Origin: Bacteroidia bacterium
Lineage (GTDB): Bacteria; Bacteroidota; Bacteroidia; UKL13-3
Assembly (NCBI GenBank): GCA_014376805.1
Contig: JACMQU010000033.1
Coordinates: 1-40,121, forward strand
Direction of reading: 5' to 3'
Length of the DNA stretch: 40,121 bases
Every line of letters starts with the position of its first letter. Position 1 is the first letter of the stretch. The notes under the pieces were generated by a model that saw only the letters and a program-made list of their open reading frames with translations, made no database searches and was not told the origin of the DNA. Positions 32,654 to 40,121 of this stretch are shown piece by piece. A program made the translations under genes and the position numbers.

Positions 32654-35203
32654 TTATTCAGGCTTATCAGTGGTGGGTGCATCCTTCTTTTTACGAGGTA
32701 TTTTTTTAACAGCACCAGTAATTTTTAGTTCACCTGTATTGGCTTCTTTGTCGTAATCTATCTCTAATAATTCACCATCGCCAAGTTCCATTTTCAATAT
32801 CTCCTCAGCAATCGGGTCTTCTACAAACTTTTGTATAGTTCTTGCTAATGGGCGAGCACCCAAATCCGGATCAAAACCTTTATCGGCCAGAAACTCTTTT
32901 GCAGCATCGGTAAATTTAACTTTGAACCCTAATTCTTCCACACGTTTAAATAACTTTTCTATGTTTATTTCGAGTATTTTAACAATAGATGCTTTTTCTA
33001 ATGAAGAGAATACAATCACATCATCTATACGGTTTAAAAACTCAGGCGAAAAGAAACGTTTTAATGCGGTTTCAATAACACTCTTTATATTTTTATCAGT
33101 ATCAGCACTCTTACTTGGAGTTGAGAAACCAACACCACCGCCAAAGTCTTTAAGTTGTCTTGAACCTAAGTTGGAAGTCATGATAATGATAGTATTTCTA
33201 AAATCAACTTTTCTACCCATGCTATCGGTAATAAAGCCTTCATCCAAAACCTGCAGCAGAATATTAAATACGTCAGGATGTGCCTTTTCAATTTCATCAA
33301 GCAAAACAACGGCGTAAGGTTTTCTGCGAATTTTTTCTGTTAGCTGTCCGCCTTCTTCGTAACCTATGTATCCTGGAGGCGCTCCAACCAAGCGGCTCAC
33401 AGCAAACTTCTCCATGTATTCACTCATGTCAATACGGATCAATGCTTCTTCGGTATCAAACAAATATTTGGCAAGCACCTTTGCCATCTCTGTTTTACCA
33501 ACTCCTGTAGGACCAAGAAACACAAATGACCCTATTGGTTTATTAGGATTTTTTAAACCCGCACGGGTACGTTGAATGGCTTTGGTAAGCTTTTTAATAG
33601 CTTCATCCTGACCAATTACTTTACCGGCAAGTTCGTTACCCATGTTCAATAATCGCTGACCTTCACTTTGAGCAATCCGTTTTACCGGTACACCCGTCAT
33701 CATTGCGATAACTTCTGCCACATCATCCTCGGTTACCGAGTATCGTTGTGTTTTTGTTTCTTCTTCCCAACGCAATTTTTCAGACTCAAGTTGCTCTAAC
33801 AAATGCTTTTCTTTATCGCGAAGTTTAGCAGCCTCTTCGTACTTCTGGCTTTTAACAACTTTATTTTTCTCAACCTTAATTTCTTCTATCTGCTTTTCAA
33901 GTTCAAGAATATTCGGAGGCACATGAATATTACTTAAATGCACTCTGGCTCCTGACTCATCGAGCACATCAATGGCTTTATCGGGAAGGTGTCTGTCTGT
34001 TAAATACCTGCTACTCATTTTCACGCAGGCATCAATAGCAGCTTTATCATAATTTACACTGTGATGTGCTTCGTATTTATCTTTAATATTATTTAAGATT
34101 TCTATGCTTTCTTCAGGTGTAGCGGGTTCAACCAAAACCATTTGAAAGCGGCGTTCGAGTGCGCCATCTTTTTCAATATACTGGCGGTATTCATTTAAAG
34201 TAGTAGCTCCAATACATTGAATTTCGCCGCGGGCTAAAGCCGGTTTAAACATATTGGAAGCATCCAGAGAACCACTTGCCCCGCCTGCACCAACCAGTGT
34301 ATGAATCTCATCAATAAACAAAATAACATCAGGCGATTTTTCAAGTTCATTCATAACTGCTTTCATCCGTTCTTCAAATTGGCCACGGTATTTTGTACCC
34401 GCTACCAAACTTGCCAGATCAAGCATAACAATACGTTTGTTAAACAGCACCCTTGATACTTTTCTTTGAATTATGCGCAAAGCAAGACCCTCAGCAATTG
34501 CTGTTTTACCTACACCGGGTTCACCAATTAAGATTGGATTATTTTTCTTTCTTCTTGATAATATTTGAGACACTCTTTCTATTTCCTTTTCTCTGCCAAC
34601 TATAGGGTCTAACTTACCTTCTTCTCCTGCTTTAGTTAGGTCTCTGCCAAAATTATCAAGCACAGGAGTTTTAGATTTCACATCACCTTTGCGGGGTTCA
34701 GATTTCCTTTCTTCAGGAGAAGGGCTAAAAAACTCATCTTCTTCGGCAGGCAATTCGCTTTTGGTTTCGCTAAGATTGTTTTCAACACCAGCTTTAAAAA
34801 TATCATAAGTGATACCATACTGACTTAAGATCTGTGAAGCCAGATTGTCTTCATCACGCAATATTGACAGCAACAAGTGTTCTGTTCCAATAATATCCGT
34901 TTTAAAAATCTTTGCTTCAAGATAAGTAATCTTCAATACTTTTTCGGCTTGTTTAGTAAGCGGAATATTTACAAAGTTAGTATTGTTAGATGCCGAACTA
35001 CGGATATTATCTTCAATGGTTTTTTTGAGCCGCAACTGGTCTACATCTAATGCTTTTAAGGTTTTAAGGGCCTTTCCATCTCCCTCTCTTATTAAACCCA
35101 GTAACAAATGTTCAGTGCCGATATAATCGTGTCCTAAACGGATAGCTTCTTCTCTGCTATAAGAAATAACATCTTTTACCCTAGGTGAAAATTTAGCTTC
35201 CAT
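32654..35203 (-). CDS. clpC: ATP-dependent Clp protease ATP-binding subunit ClpC
   Basis: 849 residues from the ATG at 35203 ([20 protein letters not shown]); a TTG further upstream would add 21 unconserved residues. Order of domains: double Clp_N repeat ([20 protein letters not shown] and [20 protein letters not shown]), first AAA+ domain with Walker A GEPGVGKT (227-234) and [11 protein letters not shown], a coiled-coil middle domain with the UVR-like [20 protein letters not shown], and a second AAA+ domain with GPTGVGKT and [11 protein letters not shown]. It unfolds substrates and feeds them to ClpP; ClpP is elsewhere. Ends at a clear terminator. Confidence 0.95.
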   Translation of the reverse strand: MEAKFSPRVKDVISYSREEAIRLGHDYIGTEHLLLGLIREGDGKALKTLKALDVDQLRLKKTIEDNIRSSASNNTNFVNIPLTKQAEKVLKITYLEAKIFKTDIIGTEHLLLSILRDEDNLASQILSQYGITYDIFKAGVENNLSETKSELPAEEDEFFSPSPEERKSEPRKGDVKSKTPVLDNFGRDLTKAGEEGKLDPIVGREKEIERVSQILSRRKKNNPILIGEPGVGKTAIAEGLALRIIQRKVSRVLFNKRIVMLDLASLVAGTKYRGQFEERMKAVMNELEKSPDVILFIDEIHTLVGAGGASGSLDASNMFKPALARGEIQCIGATTLNEYRQYIEKDGALERRFQMVLVEPATPEESIEILNNIKDKYEAHHSVNYDKAAIDACVKMSSRYLTDRHLPDKAIDVLDESGARVHLSNIHVPPNILELEKQIEEIKVEKNKVVKSQKYEEAAKLRDKEKHLLEQLESEKLRWEEETKTQRYSVTEDDVAEVIAMMTGVPVKRIAQSEGQRLLNMGNELAGKVIGQDEAIKKLTKAIQRTRAGLKNPNKPIGSFVFLGPTGVGKTEMAKVLAKYLFDTEEALIRIDMSEYMEKFAVSRLVGAPPGYIGYEEGGQLTEKIRRKPYAVVLLDEIEKAHPDVFNILLQVLDEGFITDSMGRKVDFRNTIIIMTSNLGSRQLKDFGGGVGFSTPSKSADTDKNIKSVIETALKRFFSPEFLNRIDDVIVFSSLEKASIVKILEINIEKLFKRVEELGFKVKFTDAAKEFLADKGFDPDLGARPLARTIQKFVEDPIAEEILKMELGDGELLEIDYDKEANTGELKITGAVKKIPRKKKDAPTTDKPE

Positions 35204-35374
35204 AATATTTATTTTTTCTAATGATACAGGATACACAAATGCAGTTCCACAATTTATTTTATGCAATTTAAGCAGTTATTTTCAATTTTACATACACAAC
35301 TACTAAGTCAGAATATAAATTTACCGTCAAACAACTTTTGTTTTTAGCTGCATTCTTTACAAATAAGTAATTAC

Positions 35375-37006
35375 TTACAAATGTTCTTTTAATATTCTGT
35401 TCAGCCATTTAAGCATTGCAAACATACCAATGGCTGCCAGACCCAATAAAGTACAGTTAACAAAAAAGAAGTTTGCTTTGTTTTCATATCCATCCCAGAG
35501 GGTGGCCAAAATACCGGAAAGTTTGTTACCTAATGAAGTAGCCAGAAACCAACCTCCCATCATAACAGCGGTAATTCTTTTAGGACTGAGTTTTGAAACC
35601 AGTGATAAACCCATGGGGCTTAAAAATAATTCTCCTACAGTTATTACACCGTAACAGGCAATGAGCCATGCGGGCGATGCTTTAACAGCACCATTGCTGC
35701 TTACATATACAGCGGCGGCCATTACGAGTGTAGATAAAGAAGATATTAATAAGCCAACTGCAATTTTAGTGGCAGTACTTACATTTATATTTCGTTTTTT
35801 TAAAAAGGCAAAAAACCCAACAACAACCGGTGTAAGTACAATAACCCAAAACGGGTTAATGGACTGGAATAATTCTGTGTTAAACAAGTAAGTTGTTTCA
35901 CCTTCAGGAGGACTTTTCTGTGGATCAATATTTTTAAAATATACAGGTTTTGCAAAAATCTTTTTAGGCTTATCATGTTCCTTAATAACCTGAAATTTTT
36001 CATTATAAGCAATCACAGAATCCATTTTGTTTATCATTTTTTCTGCCAGGTAAAGTTCGTTTGCTTTTGGCTGAATAACAGTGGGCATTTCGCGGTTGGT
36101 ATAAAATTGTGCCCAGGTAGTTAAGGCCGTTCCGTTTTGTTTAAACACGGCCCAAAAAATAACAGAAACTGCCATGATAGAAAGCAATGCAGCTAATGGG
36201 CGTTTATCTGCAAAAGAAGCACGCAGATATAAACCAATATAAAACATAATGATTGGTATAGTTGCGAAAATAAAGGCATCAGTGCTATCTGAACCAAAAA
36301 TATTACCGGGAAAAAACCAGGCACCTGCACCTACCACAAGTGCGGGTAAAAAAACCTGTACCATAATTTTAGCAAGCGGCATATCTTCTGGTTGAACCGG
36401 CTTAATAATATCTACATGACGGTAATGACGAAGTCCAATCATAAAGGTTGTTATTCCAATAAACATTCCTACTCCGGCAGTTGCAAATGCATAACCCCAG
36501 CCATACCGGTTACGCATATAGGCAGCAAATAAGGTACAAATACAGGCTCCAATATTTATGCCCATATAAAAGATATTGAAGCCTGAATCTTTTTGATCTT
36601 TATAGATTGGTTCATTATATAAATTACCTAATAAGGTTGAAATATTTGGTTTAAAAAAACCATTGCCAAATATGATAAGTCCTAAGGATGGATAGAAAAA
36701 AGCAGTTCCGGGAATGGCCAGGCCCAGATATCCTAATCCCATTAATACACCACCAATTAAAATAGCGTTTTTATATCCCATTATTCTATCGGCCAGTAAG
36801 CCTCCCAGGAAAGGTGTAAGAAATACCAGTGCTATAAAAGTCCCATAAATATCGGCAGCCTCCTTCCGGTCCATTCCCATGCCGCCCTTCTCGGTAGTTT
36901 CTGTAAGGTACAATTGAAAGATCCCGATCATGAGGTAATAACCGAAGCGTTCCCACAACTCCGAAAAAAATAAATAGTATAAGCCTTTTGGATGTTTTGC
37001 ATTCAT
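35375..37006 (-). CDS. POT/PTR family proton-dependent oligopeptide transporter
   Basis: 543 residues from ATG 37006 (MNAKHPKGLYYLFFSELWER); the longer frame needs a TTG. The POT signature ELWERFGYYLM (proton-coupling ExxER-type region) stands at the start, followed by a GGLLADRIMGYKNAILIGG loop and NIFYMGINIGACICTLFAAY (PTR2 signature, about 145-165). About 12-14 membrane helices are visible, and a long periplasmic-like insert (about 300-370) separates two helix blocks, as in other Bacteroidota POTs. It imports di- and tripeptides with protons. It is upstream of clpC on the same strand with a 170-bp gap. Confidence 0.9.
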   Translation of the reverse strand: MNAKHPKGLYYLFFSELWERFGYYLMIGIFQLYLTETTEKGGMGMDRKEAADIYGTFIALVFLTPFLGGLLADRIMGYKNAILIGGVLMGLGYLGLAIPGTAFFYPSLGLIIFGNGFFKPNISTLLGNLYNEPIYKDQKDSGFNIFYMGINIGACICTLFAAYMRNRYGWGYAFATAGVGMFIGITTFMIGLRHYRHVDIIKPVQPEDMPLAKIMVQVFLPALVVGAGAWFFPGNIFGSDSTDAFIFATIPIIMFYIGLYLRASFADKRPLAALLSIMAVSVIFWAVFKQNGTALTTWAQFYTNREMPTVIQPKANELYLAEKMINKMDSVIAYNEKFQVIKEHDKPKKIFAKPVYFKNIDPQKSPPEGETTYLFNTELFQSINPFWVIVLTPVVVGFFAFLKKRNINVSTATKIAVGLLISSLSTLVMAAAVYVSSNGAVKASPAWLIACYGVITVGELFLSPMGLSLVSKLSPKRITAVMMGGWFLATSLGNKLSGILATLWDGYENKANFFFVNCTLLGLAAIGMFAMLKWLNRILKEHL

Positions 37007-37094
37007 TGCATTCAAATTTTATTGGGAAGCAATATGCTGTTTTTTTGCTAATTTTAATAAAAGAAAAAAGACCGGTATATACCTAAAACTGTGT

Positions 37095-37622
37095 TTATTT
37101 GAAGTTGAAATTTCTGCCTATGCTCACTCCCACCCAATGTATAATTTCATTATTTTTATACAATGGTATATAAGTTATTCTAAAACATACCCTGTTTGTT
37201 TCCATTACACGTAACCCAAACACCAGATTGGGTACAATTTCACGGTCTAAAAAATTCTTTGTTATCATGGTAAAGCCGGCTCCAAATTCCAGTTTTTCTT
37301 TGCCTGCTCCTTTTAAAATAGTTGTGGTAAAAGGCACCATAAATGAATTGCTTAAAAGTTCAACTTTATTTAATAATTTGTGTTCAGCCGGAAAATCTAT
37401 GGGATTAAAACCAATGCCTATTCTGCCAAGCCAGGTAAAGTTTTCTTTCTGATTGCGGTATAAATACTTTTCATAATTTACAGAGTATAATAAGGCAGCA
37501 CCTCCCAGTTCAACATACCAGTTATTAAGTCCCTGTGGTGGCGTATAATTCTCTTCCTGAGCCTGTAGATTAAGCGATAAAATAAGCAAGAAAAAAAGTG
37601 TGCAATTTTTGATCATATACAT
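37095..37622 (-). CDS. Outer-membrane beta-barrel-like exported protein
   Basis: 175 residues from ATG 37622 (MYMIKNCTLFFLLILSLNLQ, signal peptide ending at AQA-type AQEE); the longer frame uses a TTG. The mature part shows amphipathic beta strands with aromatic ends: NNWYVELGGAALLYSVNYEK, FTWLGRIGIGFNPI, KLEFGAGFTMITK, PNLVFGLRVMETNRVCFRIT and HWVGVSIGRNFNFK, ending in Phe-Asn-Phe-Lys. This is the look of a small outer-membrane beta-barrel (about eight strands). Function unknown. It lies 88 bp upstream of the POT gene on the same strand. Confidence 0.72.
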   Translation of the reverse strand: MYMIKNCTLFFLLILSLNLQAQEENYTPPQGLNNWYVELGGAALLYSVNYEKYLYRNQKENFTWLGRIGIGFNPIDFPAEHKLLNKVELLSNSFMVPFTTTILKGAGKEKLEFGAGFTMITKNFLDREIVPNLVFGLRVMETNRVCFRITYIPLYKNNEIIHWVGVSIGRNFNFK

Positions 37623-37760
37623 TTTTACTGATCGCAAAGTAAACTGCAAATTGCAATCAACAAATTAATATTTTATGGCCAAATGATAATTTATTGTCAT
37701 TAAAGTAAAAACTGCTATTGGTTTAATTTTAAGGAGCGCAGTAACCTTAAACAAAAATGC

Positions 37761-38201
37761 TTAATGAATATCTAATTCCGTTAGTTGAGATTCATGTATG
37801 GTTAACATATTTAAGTCTACTAAATTATCAACATTAATCTCATCAGCAGTGCCAGGAGCAACTACTCTGAAATGTTGGGATAATAAGTATTTTGATTTTA
37901 ATTCAAACCTCACTTTACCTTCCATTACCTGAGACTTATCTATAACATTATAGTTCTCATCAAATAATTGTACCAACATACCTTCTGCAGAAAAATTAGG
38001 ATCTTTAGAAACTGCTTTTATTTTTATTTCAAGTGTAGCCAAACTAGATGGAGTAATTATCTTATGGATGATATTATAAAATTCTTTTGCGGAATTTACA
38101 TTTTTTGCGTAGTTGGGAGATATATTTAAAACATCTGCAGTTAAAATGATAAAGGCAGGTATAAAAATTATGGTCCAGATATACTTAACAAATATTTTCA
38201 T
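37761..38201 (-). CDS. Membrane-anchored protein of unknown function
   Basis: 146 residues. The N-terminus is a hydrophobic anchor or signal (YIWTIIFIPAFIILTADVLN). The rest has a helix (SAKEFYNIIHKII) and then a beta-sandwich-like stretch: LATLEIKIKAVSKD, GMLVQLFDENYNVIDKSQVM, EGKVRFELKSKYLLSQHFRV, close in feel to carboxypeptidase-regulatory-like domains but without a firm match. I do not recognise the family. Single gene on the minus strand. Confidence 0.6.
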   Translation of the reverse strand: MKIFVKYIWTIIFIPAFIILTADVLNISPNYAKNVNSAKEFYNIIHKIITPSSLATLEIKIKAVSKDPNFSAEGMLVQLFDENYNVIDKSQVMEGKVRFELKSKYLLSQHFRVVAPGTADEINVDNLVDLNMLTIHESQLTELDIH

Positions 38202-38388
38202 TATATATGTTCTTTTGCATAGATAGTGCCAGCATAAATAATATCCTGAAAAACAGCCATATAATATAAATCAACTCCTATAAAACAGTGTCATTTTGAG
38301 ACAACATTTACTATTTTTAACAAATAGGTCTTGAATTAATTATGAAAAATGGCTCTTTGTTGAAAATAGAAGTCATAAATAATATTAT

Positions 38389-39561
38389 TTAATCAACCAT
38401 TAAAAACAAACCTTTTAAATATTCACCTTCCGGATGATAAATATTAATAGGATGGTCTTCGGGTTGCGAAAGTTGTTTGAGGATACGCACATTGCGTTTT
38501 ATATCAGCAGCCGCACCAAAAACAATTTTTCTGAACAGGTCTTTATTTATATGCTGACTACAACTATAGGTAAATAGTATGCCCCCGGGTTTTACTTTTT
38601 GTATGCCCAGCATATTTAGATTTTTGTATCCTCTTGCTGCATTATCAACTGATCGGGCATTTTTGGCAAAAGCGGGCGGGTCAAGAATAATAATATCATA
38701 GAAATTGGGTTCAGCGGCTTTTAAAAACTCAAAACAATCTAAAACAAAACTTTCATGTCTCTCTTTATAATTTCCCATTGCAACATTGGCCTCACCCATA
38801 GCAATCGCATCTTTAGAACTATCAACCGAGTGCACCAGTTTAGCCCCTGCCCTTAAAGCATACAGGCTGAACCCACCCGAATAGGAAAAAGTATTCAGAA
38901 CATGTTTTCCCTTAGACCACTCTCCTAGCGTTTTTCTGTTCTCACGCTGATCTATGAAAAAACCTGTTTTTTGGCCTTTTTCAACGTCTACAAGAAACTT
39001 TACCCCGTGCTCTAATACCATAACAGGCATTGGCATCGGATCGCCTATCCAGCGACTGCTTTGCTCAACACTTTCGAGCAATTGGGTGGTTTGTTTAGTT
39101 TTTACATAAATATGGCTGAACCCAAGTTGGTTCAACCCACCAAAAATTATAGAAGCAATTTGTTCAACACCTTTAACCAGTATTTGCACAACAGCAACCT
39201 TATCATATATATCTACAATAATACCCGGAAAAAAATCTCCTTCGGCATGTAGCAAACGATAGCAATTTGTTTCGGCAAAATTAAATAGGCGCTTTCTTAA
39301 TGCGTAAGCATTGGCGAGCTTATTGTGCCAAAACTGTTCATTGAGTTCTTTAGGTTCAGAAGTAAACTCAAAAACCCGGCAGGTTATCTGGCTATTGGGC
39401 GAAAAAAAACCGTATCCCAGCAGATCGTTATGATTGGTAACTATTTGCACTACTTCGCCGTTTAGTGCATCAGGCATATCTTTTACCGCTCCTGAGAACA
39501 CCCAGGGATGGCGATTGAGCAGCGATCTTTCCCGACCACTTTTTAATACTAACTTTTTCAA
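38389..39561 (-). CDS. RlmI-like class I SAM-dependent rRNA cytosine methyltransferase
   Basis: About 390 residues. No ATG is near the start. I choose the TTG at 39561 (LKKLVLKSGRERSLLNRHPW), because the upstream TTG at 39588 lies inside a TATCTTTG -7 element and would overlap the divergent gene. The PUA domain covers residues 1-80 (RHPWVFSGAVKDMP). The methyltransferase domain carries DQRENRKTLG, NTFSYSGGFSLYALRAGAK (SAM binding), VDSSKDAI, and DPPAFAKNARS, then FTYSCSQHI with the catalytic cysteine. RlmI makes 5-methylcytosine 1962 in 23S rRNA; target by family. Divergent from the last gene. Confidence 0.88.
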   Translation of the reverse strand: MKKLVLKSGRERSLLNRHPWVFSGAVKDMPDALNGEVVQIVTNHNDLLGYGFFSPNSQITCRVFEFTSEPKELNEQFWHNKLANAYALRKRLFNFAETNCYRLLHAEGDFFPGIIVDIYDKVAVVQILVKGVEQIASIIFGGLNQLGFSHIYVKTKQTTQLLESVEQSSRWIGDPMPMPVMVLEHGVKFLVDVEKGQKTGFFIDQRENRKTLGEWSKGKHVLNTFSYSGGFSLYALRAGAKLVHSVDSSKDAIAMGEANVAMGNYKERHESFVLDCFEFLKAAEPNFYDIIILDPPAFAKNARSVDNAARGYKNLNMLGIQKVKPGGILFTYSCSQHINKDLFRKIVFGAAADIKRNVRILKQLSQPEDHPINIYHPEGEYLKGLFLMVD

Positions 39562-39575
39562 GAATATTTGTTTAG

Positions 39576-40121
39576 ATGAAAGCAACAAAGATAATAGCTT
39601 TATTAATGGTTACCTTTATATATAGAAACGCCTTTTCTCAAAGTATATTTATCAAAGGCTTTATACGTGATGCCCGCACCGGCATGGCCTTAAGTAATGT
39701 ATCAATACTTAACCAAACACAATACAAAAAGTATATCACTAACCTATACGGAGCCTTTACCATAAATACTCAAACAGGCGATTCCGTTTTGGTAACAGCC
39801 ATCGGGTATAGGCCTTTATCAATAATTATATCCGCTGCGCAGGCAAATGACATTCAGCAATGGGAAATTTTTCAAACCCCAATTAAACTCAAAACTTTTC
39901 TGTACCACTATCAGAATACAGATTCAATTGCGGAATTATATGCCAGGCAAATAAAATCCAACTCCCTTTTAAACGATTATCAGCATATTTTTAACAGGCC
40001 AAAAGGTGCACCCTTAAAATACATGCCCTTATTAATAATTTTTGGAGGCTGCACCGGTTGTATAACTTCATTATGGGAAAAGTTTGCTAAACGAGGAAAA
40101 GAACTCAACAAATTTGAAAGG
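39576..40121 (+). CDS. CarboxypepD_reg-like exported protein, 3' end outside window
   Basis: The frame opens at ATG 39576 and stays open for 182 codons to the window edge. A signal peptide (MKATKIIALLMVTFIYRNAF, then SQS) is followed by a carboxypeptidase-regulatory-like/Greek-key domain: IFIKGFIRDARTGMALSNVS, NLYGAFTINTQTGDSVLVTA and IGYRPLSI. This domain caps many Bacteroidota envelope proteins, including TonB-dependent receptors, but the later part (TDSIAELYARQIKSNSLLND) is not a plug domain, so it is more like the small DUF-type envelope proteins with this cap. Full identity cannot be known from the truncated end. The start lies 14 bp from the proposed RlmI start, so their promoters overlap the opposite coding regions. 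Confidence 0.78.
   Translation, partial: MKATKIIALLMVTFIYRNAFSQSIFIKGFIRDARTGMALSNVSILNQTQYKKYITNLYGAFTINTQTGDSVLVTAIGYRPLSIIISAAQANDIQQWEIFQTPIKLKTFLYHYQNTDSIAELYARQIKSNSLLNDYQHIFNRPKGAPLKYMPLLIIFGGCTGCITSLWEKFAKRGKELNKFER
39586..39593 (-). promoter_or_regulatory. Candidate -7 element (TATCTTTG) for the RlmI-like gene
   Basis: Exact TAnnTTTG match on the minus strand, 24 bases upstream of the TTG start at 39561. It lies inside the first codons of the divergent gene and rules against the longer RlmI start at 39588. Confidence 0.45.

Noticed and set aside
35364-35377. 14-bp palindrome TAAGTAATTACTTA at the POT stop codon
   Set aside because: Short and A/T-rich, overlapping a stop codon, with no T-run; likely chance.
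1-40121. tRNA or rRNA genes
   Set aside because: I looked through the intergenic stretches for cloverleaf or rRNA-like sequence and saw none.

Overview
The window reads as a chromosomal segment of a Bacteroidota bacterium, probably from the Chitinophagales/Sphingobacteriales side; I cannot place it more precisely. The evidence is AT-rich DNA, a MurF-alanine racemase fusion, a very large PKD/Ig-type secreted protein of the kind exported by type IX secretion, a ClpC with Bacteroidota layout, WG-repeat and CarboxypepD_reg-like envelope proteins, almost no Shine-Dalgarno sequences, and several TAnnTTTG -7 promoter matches upstream of genes.

Layout. 1-2861: the 5' part of a giant secreted adhesin-like gene (minus strand, running off the window). 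3247-5537: DUF3307 membrane protein, SatD-family protein and deoxynucleoside kinase, all minus, with a striking array of five 20-bp palindromes at an exact 29-bp period just upstream of satD. 5641-9547: beta-CASP metallo-beta-lactamase, small lipoprotein, THUMP-type rRNA methyltransferase and ArfB-like hydrolase. 9662-10922: a graveyard of three broken genes. 11129-13179: cbpA-cbpM chaperone pair and an exported protein. 13225-13908: a lipoprotein pseudogene. 13965-19113: PepD peptidase, then a tight plus-strand run (HD phosphohydrolase, tandem universal stress protein, YheT-type hydrolase, polyprenyl synthase). 19282-22024: 2H phosphoesterase-like protein and RecG. 22176-22997: a four-helix-bundle gene enclosed by two inverted arrays of short tandem repeats. 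23105-29462: WG-repeat protein, Nfu, RecX, MFS permease and MurF-Alr. 29469-32551: lipoprotein, degraded secreted protein, small exported protein, then a DUF433/DUF5615 toxin-antitoxin relic lying between intact rlmH and a diverged copy of the rlmH 3' end. 32654-40121: ClpC, POT peptide transporter, an outer-membrane beta-barrel, an unknown membrane-anchored protein, RlmI-like methyltransferase and the start of a CarboxypepD_reg-like protein.

How it works together. Most intact genes are housekeeping: translation and rRNA modification (THUMP methyltransferase, RlmH, RlmI, ArfB), DNA repair (RecG, RecX), cell wall (MurF-Alr), isoprenoids, Fe-S assembly and proteostasis (ClpC, CbpA/CbpM). The accessory material between them is decaying: at least six pseudogenes carry frameshifts or stops while the conserved genes are clean, which argues against general sequencing error.

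Most notable candidates: (1) the satD operator array, next to a SatD protein whose motifs look like a class III nucleotidyl-cyclase domain joined to a helix-turn-helix; (2) the rlmH/rlmH-3'-fragment arrangement, which resembles displacement of a gene 3' end by an integrating element; (3) the four-helix-bundle cassette between inverted repeat arrays.
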